A stretch of DNA of 64,000 nucleotides from Microbacterium azadirachtae (GCF_000956545.1 NZ_JYIT01000073.1:1-64000), one strand, 5' to 3'. Counted from the first letter of the stretch, positions 32,094 through 41,135 are shown. Made by a program: numbers and translations. Notes: generated from the letters alone by a model not told the origin.

Positions 32094-34307
32094 ATGGCAA
32101 CCGGATCCCCGCCCCCGACGGCTCCCGCCTGTTCTGCTGCGGCGGACACGCACTGCCCGTACTGCGCACTGCAGTGCGCCATGACGCTCACCCCGGATCC
32201 GGCCGGTTCCGCCCCGGTGCGAGTGGAGGGGCGCACGTTCCCGACCAACCGCGGCGGGCTCTGCAAGAAGGGGTGGACCTCTGCCGCCCTGCTCGCCTCC
32301 CCGGAACGGCTCACCACCCCGCTGATCCGCGACGCCGGCGCCCTGCGCCCGGCGAGCTGGGACGAGGCGCTGGCGCGGATCGCGTCGTCGCTGCGCGCGA
32401 TCCGCGAAGCAGACGGACCCGACGCGGTGGCGGTGTTCGGGGGCGGCGGGCTCACGAACGAGAAGGCGTACCTGCTCGGCAAGTTCGCCCGGGTGGCGCT
32501 GGGCACCTCGCGCATCGACTACAACGGCCGGTTCTGCATGTCGTCCGCCGCGGCGGCGGGCAACCGGGCCTTCGGGATCGACCGCGGCCTTCCCTTTCCC
32601 GTCTCCGACCTCGACGACGCCGACACGATCCTGCTGCTCGGCTCGAACGTCGCCGCGACCATGCCACCCCTGCTCTCGCACCTTGCGGGCGCCCGCGCCG
32701 CCGGTGGCCTGGTCGTCGTGGATCCGCGCCGTTCGCAGACCGCCGAGCTCACGGCGGACGGGGCAGGCGCGCACCTGCAGCCGGCGCCCGGCACCGACCT
32801 CGTGCTCCTGCTCGGCCTCGCCCACGTCGTGCTGGCGGACGGACTCGCCGACCACGACTACCTGGATGAGCGCACCGTCGGCTTCGACGCGCTGCGTCGC
32901 AGTGTCGCGCCGTGGTGGCCGGAACGGGTACAGGCGGCGACGGGGATCCCCGTCGGCGTGCTGCGGGCGACCGCCCACCGGCTCGCGCGCGGCCATGGCA
33001 CCTACATCCTCACCGGGCGGGGCGTCGAGCAGCACATCGACGGCACCGACACGGCCACGGCGGCGATCAACCTCGCTCTCGTGCTCGGGCTGCCGGGCCG
33101 GCCGGGCTCGGGCTATGGAACGCTCACCGGCCAGGGCAACGGCCAGGGCGGGCGTGAGCACGGGCAGAAGAGCGACCAGCTGCCGGGCTACCGCAAGATC
33201 GCCGATCCCGCGGACCGGGCGGCGGTGGCGGCCGTCTGGGGTGTGGATCCGGACAGCCTGCCCGGGCCGGGCGTTCCGGCCGTGCCGCTGCTGGGTATGC
33301 TCGGACGGCCCGGGGGCGTTCGCGCCCTGCTCGTGCACGGCGCGAACGTGGTCGTCTCCGGACCGGACGCGCACGCGGTCATGGCGGGGCTGCGCGCGCT
33401 CGATCTGCTCGTCGTGAGCGACTTCGTGCTCTCGGAGACCGCCGCACTCGCCGACGTCGTGCTTCCGGTCACGCAGTGGGCCGAGGAGGAGGGCACCCTG
33501 ACGACGCTCGAGGGGCGGGTGATCCGCCGCCGCCGCGCGCTGCCCCCGCCGCCCGGGGTGCGCAGCGAGCTGGAGATCCTCGCCGATCTCGCCGCCAGGC
33601 TGGAGGCGCCGTCGGAGTGGCCGACCGATCCGGCGATCGTGTTCGCGGAGCTCGCCCGCGCCTCCGCAGGCGGGATCGCGGACTACTCAGGGCTCAGCCA
33701 CGCGCTCCTCGACGCCCAGCTCGCCGCGGGGGTGGCCGCGCACTGGCCGTACCCCGCAGGCTCCGACGGCACGCCGCGGTTGTTCGCCGAGCGGTTCGCG
33801 CACTCGGACGGCCGGGCACGGCTCGTGCCGGTGCAGCCGCGGGAGCACGAGCCAGAGGCGCTCGACGAGCCGCTCTGCGGCGCGACGATGGGCGCGGGGA
33901 CCCGTTCGATGCTGCTCACGCTCATCACCGGGCGCCTGCTGGAGCACTACCAGTCCGGGGCGCAGACCCGTCGGGTCGGCGAGCTGACCGAGGCGCAGCC
34001 GCGTGCCCGCGCCGAGATGCACCCCGCGACGGCGGCCCGCCTCGGCGTCGCGGACGGGGATCCTGTCGTGGTTCGAAACCGGCGAGGGCGTGTCGTGGCC
34101 GACGCCCTTCTGACCGAGCGGATCCGCCTCGACACGGTGTTCCTGCCGTTCCATTTCACGAACGAGGAATGCGTCAACCTGCTGACGGCCGCGGTGACGG
34201 ATCCGGTCTCGGGCATGCCGGAGTTCAAGCGAACCATGGTCGTCGTCACCCCGGCGGTCGGAGAGAACGGAGCCGCATCCGTGAACGCCGAGCGGGTGCA
34301 GGCATGA
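32094..34307 (+). CDS. nasA: Assimilatory nitrate reductase catalytic subunit (NasA-type)
   Basis: A 737-residue molybdopterin enzyme that reduces nitrate to nitrite in the cytoplasm. The [4Fe-4S] ligands are C21-x2-C24-x3-C28 and C57 (CPYCALQCAM; GGLCKKGW). Moco-binding segments include the ALLVHGANVVVSGPD region and YNGRFCMSSAAAAGNRAFG, whose Cys could contact Mo. The C-terminal domain has FLPFHFTNEECVNLLT. There is no twin-arginine signal, as expected for an assimilatory enzyme. It lacks the C-terminal [2Fe-2S] domain of longer NasA proteins; the next gene supplies one. The two genes overlap as ATGA. Confidence 0.93.
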   Translation: MATGSPPPTAPACSAAADTHCPYCALQCAMTLTPDPAGSAPVRVEGRTFPTNRGGLCKKGWTSAALLASPERLTTPLIRDAGALRPASWDEALARIASSLRAIREADGPDAVAVFGGGGLTNEKAYLLGKFARVALGTSRIDYNGRFCMSSAAAAGNRAFGIDRGLPFPVSDLDDADTILLLGSNVAATMPPLLSHLAGARAAGGLVVVDPRRSQTAELTADGAGAHLQPAPGTDLVLLLGLAHVVLADGLADHDYLDERTVGFDALRRSVAPWWPERVQAATGIPVGVLRATAHRLARGHGTYILTGRGVEQHIDGTDTATAAINLALVLGLPGRPGSGYGTLTGQGNGQGGREHGQKSDQLPGYRKIADPADRAAVAAVWGVDPDSLPGPGVPAVPLLGMLGRPGGVRALLVHGANVVVSGPDAHAVMAGLRALDLLVVSDFVLSETAALADVVLPVTQWAEEEGTLTTLEGRVIRRRRALPPPPGVRSELEILADLAARLEAPSEWPTDPAIVFAELARASAGGIADYSGLSHALLDAQLAAGVAAHWPYPAGSDGTPRLFAERFAHSDGRARLVPVQPREHEPEALDEPLCGATMGAGTRSMLLTLITGRLLEHYQSGAQTRRVGELTEAQPRARAEMHPATAARLGVADGDPVVVRNRRGRVVADALLTERIRLDTVFLPFHFTNEECVNLLTAAVTDPVSGMPEFKRTMVVVTPAVGENGAASVNAERVQA

Positions 34308-35875
34308 CGGCCCCGCTGCGGACCGTGCTGATCGGCTACGGACCGGTCGGCGCCCGCTTCGTCGAGGAGCTGTTGCCCGCGGTGACCGCGGGGCGGGTGT
34401 CGCTCACGGTGCTGGGTGCGGAGGCCGAGGATGCCTACAACCGCGTGCTGCTCGCGGAGTACGCGGTGGGCGCCGCCTCACGGACGCGCCTCGAGATCGC
34501 TGACACCGCCGCGGCCCGGGCGGCAGGAGTGCGGATCAGGCTCGACGAGACGGCGGTCGCCGTCGACCGCGCCGGGCGCGTGGTGCGCACCTCGGACGGG
34601 GAGGAGATCGGCTGGGACCGGCTCGTGCTGGCCACGGGCGCGCGCGCCAACGTACCGACCCTCGGCGGTCTGGAGCACACGCGGCACGAGCGCAGCGCGA
34701 CGCCCGTGCGCGGTCGGGACGGCGGGCGCCGGGCGCTGCCCGCGGGCGTGCTCGCGCTGCGCGACGTGGCCGACGCCGAGGCGGTCGCGCCGGTAGTCGC
34801 CGGGGGTGGGGCGATCCTTGTGCTCGGGGCAGGGGTGCTCGGCATGGAGTTCGCGCTGCTCGCCGCCGAGCACGGGGCGCGGGTCACCGTGGTGCACCAC
34901 GGTGCGGCGCCGATGGCCCGCAATCTCGACGAGACCGGCGGCCGCATGCTCGCGCGTGCCGCCCGAGCGGCGGGCCTGCGGATGGCGGCGCACGCGCGCG
35001 CCGAGACCGTCGAGCTCAGGGACGCCCCGGGTGGGCCCGTGTTCGACGGCATCGTGTGCGCCGACGGCACCTACCTGCGCGGCGACCTGCTCGTGCTGTC
35101 CTGCGGTGTCGCGCCCCGGGTCGAGCTCGCGCTCGCCGCCGGCCTCGCGTGCGCGACCGGTGTACTCGTCGACCCGGATCTGCGCAGTTGGACGGATCCG
35201 GACGTGTTCGCGATCGGCGACTGCGCGCAGGTCGCCGATCCTGAGGAGGCCGACGCCACGGGGCGCGTGCCAGGGGCGCCGAGCGGTCTGATCGGACCCG
35301 GATGGCGGCAGGCCGCCGCCGTCGCGAGCCGACTGCACGCCGAGTCGGCCGGATTCGCGGTCGGCGCGAAGGCGACCGTCGCGCGGCACGAGCGCCCCAC
35401 GGCGCTCATGCTCAAGGCGACCGGGATCGATGTGGTGTCGGGCGGGGCGTATGCGGCCGAGCCGTGGGACGCCGACGCCGAGGTCAGCGTGTGGGTGGAC
35501 GCCGCGCGGGGCGCGTATCTGAAGACCGTCGTCCGCGACGGCGTGCTCGCCGGGTTCGTCTCGGTCGGCCTGCCCCGGGCCGGCGCCGAGCTCACCCTGC
35601 GCTACGAGCGAGGAATGGGCCTCGTCGCAGATCCGGCGGCGCTGCTGCGGCTCGACGCGGCCGATGCCGGCACGGCCGTGGCCGCCGATGACCCGCTCGG
35701 GCCCGATGCGACCGTGTGCTGGTGCAACGGCGTGACGGCGGGTCGCATCGCAGACGCGGTGGCCGACGGGTGCGGCACCGTCGATGAGGTCGGCCGCTGC
35801 ACGCGCGCCGGCACCGGGTGTGGGGGTTGCAAGGGACGTATCGCCGCGCTGCTGGCGGTGGTGCCGGCGGGGTGA
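34304..35875 (+). CDS. FAD-dependent electron-transfer subunit with BFD [2Fe-2S] domain (NasB-like)
   Basis: A 523-residue flavoprotein. Residues about 5-300 form a two-dinucleotide-binding pyridine nucleotide-disulfide reductase fold (VLIGYGPVGARFVEELLP; ILVLGAGVLGMEFALLAAEHG; DVFAIGDCAQ). Residues about 475-515 form a BFD-type [2Fe-2S] domain (VCWCNGVTAGR and CTRAGTGCGGCKGR). It resembles the N-terminal part of NirB without its siroheme half, as in the NAD(P)H-oxidising subunit of Bacillus-type nitrate reductase. It should pass electrons to NasA, encoded directly upstream. Confidence 0.88.
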   Translation: MTAPLRTVLIGYGPVGARFVEELLPAVTAGRVSLTVLGAEAEDAYNRVLLAEYAVGAASRTRLEIADTAAARAAGVRIRLDETAVAVDRAGRVVRTSDGEEIGWDRLVLATGARANVPTLGGLEHTRHERSATPVRGRDGGRRALPAGVLALRDVADAEAVAPVVAGGGAILVLGAGVLGMEFALLAAEHGARVTVVHHGAAPMARNLDETGGRMLARAARAAGLRMAAHARAETVELRDAPGGPVFDGIVCADGTYLRGDLLVLSCGVAPRVELALAAGLACATGVLVDPDLRSWTDPDVFAIGDCAQVADPEEADATGRVPGAPSGLIGPGWRQAAAVASRLHAESAGFAVGAKATVARHERPTALMLKATGIDVVSGGAYAAEPWDADAEVSVWVDAARGAYLKTVVRDGVLAGFVSVGLPRAGAELTLRYERGMGLVADPAALLRLDAADAGTAVAADDPLGPDATVCWCNGVTAGRIADAVADGCGTVDEVGRCTRAGTGCGGCKGRIAALLAVVPAG

Positions 35876-35890
35876 GAGCCGGCGCGATCC

Positions 35891-35951
35891 GGTCCCTGGG
35901 CTTGTCCAAGGGCCCGGGTCAGGGGGGAGCGCTTCGACAGGTTCAGAGACC
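35891..35951. repeat. Imperfect 22-bp inverted repeat between convergent genes
   Basis: 35891-35912 and 35930-35951 are imperfect inverted copies of a GGTCYCTGRRCYTGTCSAAG-type word (16 of 22 positions pair). The hairpin could terminate both the plus-strand nas transcript and the minus-strand regulator/siroheme/nirB transcript. The word resembles a sequence commonly dispersed in actinobacterial intergenic DNA, which is recalled, not checked. Confidence 0.55.
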
Positions 35952-35958
35952 GGCAGGC

Positions 35959-37089
35959 TCAGACGTCGAGCCGGTAGCCGCGCTTGACGACCGTGGCGAC
36001 GAGGCCGGGGGTCGCGAGGCTCTGCCGCAGCCGGCTGAGCGAGACCTCCATGGTGTGTTCGTCGCCGTCCACGGATCCGGAGAGCTCCCGGCGGGAGACC
36101 ACCGCGCCGCGGGCGGCGACCAGCGCGCGGAACAGCGTCACGGAGGTGGGGGTGAGGCGCACCGGCGTGCCGTCAACGACGGCGACGCTGCCACGCAGCT
36201 GGACCTCGCCGTGCCGGGTCTGCACGCGCTGCGTCGCGCGGTCTTCGAGGTGCTCGCACACGAGCCGGATGAGCGCGCCCATCCGGTAGCGATCCGGCTG
36301 CAGCACCGGGATGCCGACCGCTCGCAGCGGCGCGGAGGTCACCGGGCCCACGCTCGCGGCCACCACGTCCCGCCGCAGCGCGTCAACCACCTCGTCGTGG
36401 CGGCTGCGGGCCAGGGCGGCGATGAACAGTCCGTCCACCGCAGGGGCGCTCGTGAAGGTGACGCCGTCCAGTTGCCGGGCCGCGATCGCGTCGATGAGGC
36501 GGGTGATCCGCTCGTCGTCGTCCTCGGCGTTCGACCAGGTGTATGGGGCGACCGTGAGCACGTGCATTCCGGCCTGCGCGAGCCGCTCCAGTTGCGCGTG
36601 ATCGGTCTGGCCGTGCAGCTGCACCGCGACCGTGGTGCCCGCTCCGAACTCGGCGACGGCCCTGTCCACCAGAGACGCCGTCGTCTCCTCGTCGCTCATG
36701 CCCTCGTCGTCGAGCCCCGCCGCGCGCACGGCGCCCCGCGCCTTCGGGCCGCGCACCAGGATCGTCGCCGCGGACAGCGAGTCCTGCAGCGCTGCGCCGA
36801 GCCCCGCCGCATCGGCGACCTCGAACCAGCGCCGCATTCCGTAGCTGGTCGTCGCGAGGAGGAGATCGGGGTGCGCGGCGACGATGCTGCGGGTGTCGTC
36901 GATGACAGGACCATCGTCATCCGCATGCCGCATCCGTACGGTGGGAGCGTGCAGCACGGACGCTCCGCGGCGCTCGAACGCGTCGATGAGGTCGGCCGAG
37001 CGACGATCGCTCGTCACGCCGATCCGGAAGCCGGCGAGCTGGTCCGGACCGAAGCCGGACACAGGATCGATGCGTTCGGACGGTGTCAT
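35959..37089 (-). CDS. HemD-like/winged-helix regulator (NnaR-like)
   Basis: A 376-residue protein combining a uroporphyrinogen-III-synthase fold (about 20-265; FRIGVTSDRRSADLIDAF; QLDGVTFTSAPAVDGLFIAAL) with a C-terminal OmpR-type winged helix (about 285-376; VRLTPTSVTLFRALVAARGA; DEHTMEVSLSRLRQSLA). This architecture is that of NnaR of Streptomyces and mycobacteria, a co-regulator of nitrate/nitrite genes, rather than a plain heme-pathway enzyme. It is translationally coupled (ATGA) to the SUMT gene. It probably controls narK/nas/nir here. Confidence 0.87.
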   Translation of the reverse strand: MTPSERIDPVSGFGPDQLAGFRIGVTSDRRSADLIDAFERRGASVLHAPTVRMRHADDDGPVIDDTRSIVAAHPDLLLATTSYGMRRWFEVADAAGLGAALQDSLSAATILVRGPKARGAVRAAGLDDEGMSDEETTASLVDRAVAEFGAGTTVAVQLHGQTDHAQLERLAQAGMHVLTVAPYTWSNAEDDDERITRLIDAIAARQLDGVTFTSAPAVDGLFIAALARSRHDEVVDALRRDVVAASVGPVTSAPLRAVGIPVLQPDRYRMGALIRLVCEHLEDRATQRVQTRHGEVQLRGSVAVVDGTPVRLTPTSVTLFRALVAARGAVVSRRELSGSVDGDEHTMEVSLSRLRQSLATPGLVATVVKRGYRLDV

Positions 37090-37871
37090 GGGGCATCCCC
37101 CGCGAGTGCGACGGCGTCCGTGAGCAGCGCGACGGCCTCCCGGTCCCCGTGAACGGCGAGCCGGACGACGTCGCCCACGACGATCACCGCGGGGGACTGC
37201 ACCCCGGCGTCCTCCGCGGCCCCGCGGATGCCTGCGAGGTCGGAGACGGTGGTGCGCTGGTCGGCGGTGAATCCGCGTTCGACGATCGCGACGGCCGTGC
37301 CGGGATCCATGCCGTGGCGCAGCAGACCGGCACTGATCGACGGCAGGTTCGAGACACCCATGAGCACGACGATGGTACCGCCGAGGCCGGCCAGGTGCTC
37401 CGCCTCGGACTCCGTGAGCGGTGCATGCCCGGAGACCACCGTAAACAGCCGCGCGACCCCGCGGTGCGTGACCGGGATGCCGGCGGACGCGGGCACCGAG
37501 ATCGCGCTCGTCACCCCGGGGATGACCTTCACTGGCACGCCGGCCGCCCGGCAGGCCGCCGCCTCCTCGCCGCCGCGACCGAAGACGAACGGATCCCCGC
37601 CCTTGAAGCGCACGACCGCGGCGCCTGCGAGCGCGTGGTCGATCAGGATCCGCTCGATCTCCTCCTGCGGGATCGCATGATGGCCGGGGCGCTTGCCGAC
37701 ATCGACCAGCTCCGCCTGCGGCGCGAGCTCCGCGAGCAGCGCGTACGGCGCGAGCCGGTCGAACAGCACGACATCGGCGTCCCGCAGCGCCCTGACCGCG
37801 CCGACGGTGAGGAGGTCGGGGTCGCCCGGACCGCCGCCGACGAGGGCGACCGACCCGACCGCGGCCGTCAC
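37086..37871 (-). CDS. cobA: Uroporphyrinogen-III C-methyltransferase (SUMT, siroheme pathway)
   Basis: A 261-residue SAM-dependent methyltransferase with the family motifs VALVGGGPGDPDLLTVGAVR (nucleotide-side loop), VVRFKGGDPFVFGRGGEE and VIPGVTSAISVPASAGIPVTHRG. It converts uroporphyrinogen III to precorrin-2, the precursor of the siroheme needed by NirB. No precorrin-2 dehydrogenase/ferrochelatase domain is fused. The GTG start overlaps the nirB stop as GTGA. Confidence 0.92.
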   Translation of the reverse strand: MTAAVGSVALVGGGPGDPDLLTVGAVRALRDADVVLFDRLAPYALLAELAPQAELVDVGKRPGHHAIPQEEIERILIDHALAGAAVVRFKGGDPFVFGRGGEEAAACRAAGVPVKVIPGVTSAISVPASAGIPVTHRGVARLFTVVSGHAPLTESEAEHLAGLGGTIVVLMGVSNLPSISAGLLRHGMDPGTAVAIVERGFTADQRTTVSDLAGIRGAAEDAGVQSPAVIVVGDVVRLAVHGDREAVALLTDAVALAGDAP

Positions 37872-40462
37872 GATCGCCCCTCCGCGGGCATCGCGTCGGT
37901 GCGCAGCGGGATCGTGGCGCCGGCGATCGACACGACGCCGGCCGCGCGCTCCGCCGCGGTCGCCGGGCGGAGCTGTCCCCGCTCGGCGACGCGCGCGATG
38001 GACGGATCCGCAAGAGCCGGCTCGTTCACGAAGGAGCGGAACCGGCGCAGCCGCTCCGGGTCGGCGAGCGTTGCCGCCCACTCGTCCGCGTAGGTCTCGA
38101 CGTGCTGCGCCACGGCCGCCTCGAGCTCGGCGGCCAGGCCGAGTGAGTCGTGCACCACGACGTCGCGGACGTGGTCGAGGCCGCCGTCCAGATCCTCCAT
38201 CCAGCGCGCGGTGCGCTGCAGCCGGTCGGCGGTGCGGATGTAGTACATCAGATAGCGGTCGATGTAGCGCACCAGCGTCTCGTCATCCAGGTCGGATGCG
38301 AGCAGCTGCGCATGGGCGGGCTGGAAGCCGCCGTTGCCGCCGACGTAGAGGTTCCAGCCCAGATCGGTCGCGATCACGCCCACGTCCTTTCCGCGCGCCT
38401 CGGCACATTCGCGGGCGCATCCGGAGACGCCGAACTTGAGCTTGTGCGGGCTGCGCAGGCCTCGGTAGCGCAGCTCCAGGGCGATCGCCATCCCCACCGA
38501 GTCCTGCACGCCGTACCGGCACCAGGTTGATCCGACACAGCTCTTCACGTTCCGCAGCGCCTTGCCGTACGCCTGCCCCGACTCGAAGCCGGCGTCCACC
38601 AGCCGACGCCAGATGTCCGGCAGCTGGTCCAGCCGTGCGCCGAAGAGGTCGATCCGCTGTCCGCCGGTGATCTTCGTGTACAGGCCGAAGTCCTGCGCGA
38701 CGCGGGCGATCACGCCGAGTTTCTCGGGGGTGATCTCGCCGCCGGGGATGCGCGGCACGACCGAGTACGTGCCGTCCTTCTGCATGTTGGCGAGGGCGCG
38801 GTCGTTCGTGTCCTGCAGCGGGCCGCGACCGCCGTCAAGCAGATACTGGCCGTGCTGGGTGGCGAGGATCGATCCGACCGCGGGCTTGCAGATGTCGCAG
38901 CCGCGCCCGCGACCGAGGCGGGTGATCGTCTCGTCCCAGCTCGTCAGCCCCAGAACACGGACGGACTCGAACAGCTCCTGCCGGGACAGGTCGAAGTGCT
39001 CGCACAGCGCGTGCGAGACCGTGGCGCCGGCGGCGGTGAGCTCCGCTTCGAGCAGCTTCTTCACCAGCGGCACGCAGGATCCGCACTGCGTGCCCGCGCG
39101 GGTGCAGGTCTTCAGCTCTCCGAGGTCGTGGCAACCGTCGCCGACCGCGGCGCGCACCGTCCCCGCGGCGACGTTGTTGCAGGAGCACACCAGCGCGTCG
39201 TCTGGCAGCGCGCCGCTCGTGGGCGGCTCGGCACCGGCGGCGGAGAGGTACGCGGCCGGCTCGGCGTCGAGGGTCCGACCGAGCAGCGGTCGCAGACCGA
39301 GGTAGGGCGTGGCGTCGCCGACGAAGACGCCGCCGAGCAGCGTGCGGGCGTCGTCGCTCACGACGAGCTTCTGGTACAGCCCGCGCGCGGGATCCGCGTA
39401 CACGATCTCGAGGGCGCCGGGATCGCGGGCGAACGCGTCGCCGAAGCTCGCCACGTCGACGCCCGACAGCTTGAGCTTGGTGGCGTCGTCGATCGTGGTG
39501 AAAGCCGCATCGCCGCCGAGCAGCCGGTCGGCGACAGTCTCGGCCATAGCGTTGGCCGGCGCGACCAGGCCGATCGTGCGGCCGTCGATCGCAGCGACCT
39601 CGCCGATGGCCCAGATCGACGGATCAGCGCTGCGGCAGGCCTCGTCCACGATCACGCCGCCGCGCGGCGCGGTCTCGATCCCCGCCGCCGTGGCGAGTTC
39701 GTCGCGCGCTCGGATGCCGATGGCGAACACGACGATGTCGGCCGGAACGCTGCGGCCGTCGGTGCAGAGCACCTCGACGGGGCGGCCGCCAGCGCCGAGC
39801 ACGATCTTCTGCGGCCGGGTGCCGAGGTGCAGGTGGACCCCGCGGGCCGCGATCAGCCGCCCCAGGGCCTGGCCCGCGCCCTCGTCGAGCTGGGCCGACA
39901 TCAGCCACCCGCCGGAGTGGATGATCACGGCGTCGGCACCGAGTGCGGCGACGCCTCCTGCAGCTTCCAGTCCGAGAAGACCGCCTCCGGCCACGGCGAC
40001 GCGCGGAGAACGGCCCAGCTCGTCGCGGAGTGCCGCGACCTCGGCAACGAGGGCGTCCACGTCGTCGATCGTGCGGTACACGCGGGCGGCCGCAGCACCG
40101 GGGATCTCGGGCACAGGGGCGGAGGATCCAGTCGCCAGCACGAGATCGTCGTAGCCGAGCACGTCGCCGGTCGACGTTGTCACTGTCTTCGCGGCGCGGT
40201 CGATCGCCTGCGCCCGTTCGCCGACCCGCAGGGAGACCGCGGCGTGCTCCCAGCACGACGCCGGATCCAGCGTGAGATCGACGGATCCGTCCGCGAGCCG
40301 CTTGCTCAGCTGCACCCGGTCGTACGGAAGATACGGCTCTTCCGCGACGACGGTGATGCGGTGCGCGGCGGCCGGCTCATCGGCGAAGCGCGATAGCAGG
40401 GCCTCCACGAGCCGGTGGGCGGCGGGGCCGCCTCCGACGATGAGCGTGTTGCGGGACGTCAT
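37868..40462 (-). CDS. nirB: Assimilatory nitrite reductase large subunit
   Basis: An 864-residue NAD(P)H-dependent siroheme enzyme reducing nitrite to ammonium. Residues 1-300 hold the FAD and NAD(P)H domains (NTLIVGGGPAAHRLVEALL; PSIWAIGEVAAID). A BFD [2Fe-2S] cluster has C426, C428, C460 and C463; a second cysteine pair is C522/C525. The sulfite/nitrite reductase half begins near 550, with the [4Fe-4S]-siroheme ligands C642-x5-C648 and C682-x3-C686. Length and order match full NirB. It heads the minus-strand operon nirB-cobA-nnaR-like. Confidence 0.95.
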   Translation of the reverse strand: MTSRNTLIVGGGPAAHRLVEALLSRFADEPAAAHRITVVAEEPYLPYDRVQLSKRLADGSVDLTLDPASCWEHAAVSLRVGERAQAIDRAAKTVTTSTGDVLGYDDLVLATGSSAPVPEIPGAAAARVYRTIDDVDALVAEVAALRDELGRSPRVAVAGGGLLGLEAAGGVAALGADAVIIHSGGWLMSAQLDEGAGQALGRLIAARGVHLHLGTRPQKIVLGAGGRPVEVLCTDGRSVPADIVVFAIGIRARDELATAAGIETAPRGGVIVDEACRSADPSIWAIGEVAAIDGRTIGLVAPANAMAETVADRLLGGDAAFTTIDDATKLKLSGVDVASFGDAFARDPGALEIVYADPARGLYQKLVVSDDARTLLGGVFVGDATPYLGLRPLLGRTLDAEPAAYLSAAGAEPPTSGALPDDALVCSCNNVAAGTVRAAVGDGCHDLGELKTCTRAGTQCGSCVPLVKKLLEAELTAAGATVSHALCEHFDLSRQELFESVRVLGLTSWDETITRLGRGRGCDICKPAVGSILATQHGQYLLDGGRGPLQDTNDRALANMQKDGTYSVVPRIPGGEITPEKLGVIARVAQDFGLYTKITGGQRIDLFGARLDQLPDIWRRLVDAGFESGQAYGKALRNVKSCVGSTWCRYGVQDSVGMAIALELRYRGLRSPHKLKFGVSGCARECAEARGKDVGVIATDLGWNLYVGGNGGFQPAHAQLLASDLDDETLVRYIDRYLMYYIRTADRLQRTARWMEDLDGGLDHVRDVVVHDSLGLAAELEAAVAQHVETYADEWAATLADPERLRRFRSFVNEPALADPSIARVAERGQLRPATAAERAAGVVSIAGATIPLRTDAMPAEGRS

Positions 40463-40529
40463 GCGTGCCCCCTCCAGTTCGGTGGTTCCCGAGCGTAAGA
40501 GCAGGCCGTTTCCCCGCCATTTCGATGAT

Positions 40530-40556
40530 GTAACCGACGCGTGACGACCACCGCAC
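40530..40556. promoter_or_regulatory. GlnR-like half-sites in the nirB/nirD intergenic region
   Basis: GTAAC (40530), GTGAC (40541) and CGCAC (40552) start at 11-bp intervals, the periodicity of GlnR half-sites (gTnAC-n6-GaAAC). The match is partial. The position, 68 bp from the nirB start and about 90 bp from nirD, would suit control of both divergent genes. Confidence 0.3.
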
Positions 40557-40632
40557 AGGCCTGCCAGGCGCCTGTGAGAGGAGATTCACATCCCTGACAT
40601 ACGGCGCGAGCACAAACGAAACACACGCGTTC

Positions 40633-40638
40633 TAGCGT
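40633..40638 (+). promoter_or_regulatory. TAGCGT -10-like box for a leaderless nirD transcript
   Basis: TAGCGT ends six bases before the ATG at 40645, so transcription should begin at or next to the start codon. No ribosome site precedes it. Confidence 0.5.
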
Positions 40639-40644
40639 CATCTC

Positions 40645-41034
40645 ATGACCACGATCACGCAGACCCGCCCTCGTGCCGTCTCCACCCGGTCCGTTCCGTC
40701 GGACCCCACCTGGGAGCGGGTGTGTCGCGTTGACGACCTCGAACCCTCCTGGGGCGAAGCGGTGCTCATCCGGATGCGTCAGATCGCCCTGTTCCTGCTC
40801 TCACCGCGTGAGGTGTACGCGGTGGAGCACACCGATCCCGCGGCAGACGGCGCACCGGTGATGGCGCGAGGTATCGTCGGCTCCCGGGGTGATCGCCCCA
40901 CCGTCGCCTCGCCCCTGCACAAAGAGGTCTACGACCTCGGCACAGGAGAGTGCTTGACCGATCCTGCTCTGTTGCTGCGCACATTCCGCACACGCATCGT
41001 CGGCGGTTTCATCGAGATCGAACTCAGCGAATGA
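40645..41034 (+). CDS. nirD: Nitrite reductase small subunit (NirD-type)
   Basis: A 129-residue Rieske-fold protein without the Cys/His cluster ligands, as in NirD (VCRVDDLEPSWGEAVLIRM; FLLSPREVYAVEHTDPA; SPLHKEVYDLGTGECL). It is the partner of NirB. It is encoded divergently from nirB rather than behind it, so the two subunits depend on different promoters in one intergenic region. The start codon appears leaderless. Confidence 0.9.
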   Translation: MTTITQTRPRAVSTRSVPSDPTWERVCRVDDLEPSWGEAVLIRMRQIALFLLSPREVYAVEHTDPAADGAPVMARGIVGSRGDRPTVASPLHKEVYDLGTGECLTDPALLLRTFRTRIVGGFIEIELSE

Positions 41035-41075
41035 CCGGCACCCACGGTACATAGACGCGTAGAGTCTGGAAGGTG

Positions 41076-41120
41076 CCTCTCTCCCGCGGCTCTCTCCTCC
41101 CCTGGCGCGCGGGAGAGAGG
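41076..41120. terminator. 13-bp inverted repeat, candidate terminator after nirD
   Basis: CCTCTCTCCCGCG (41076-41088) pairs perfectly with CGCGGGAGAGAGG (41108-41120) across a 19-base pyrimidine-rich loop. It lies 42 bases past the nirD stop. No T-run follows, as is common in high-GC actinobacteria. Confidence 0.55.
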
Positions 41121-41135
41121 TTAAGACTGAGGTGG

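Noticed and set aside
40572..40589. TGTGA-n8-TCACA upstream of nirD as a Crp site
   Set aside because: The Crp consensus has a six-base spacer; here it is eight, and the arms are only five bases.
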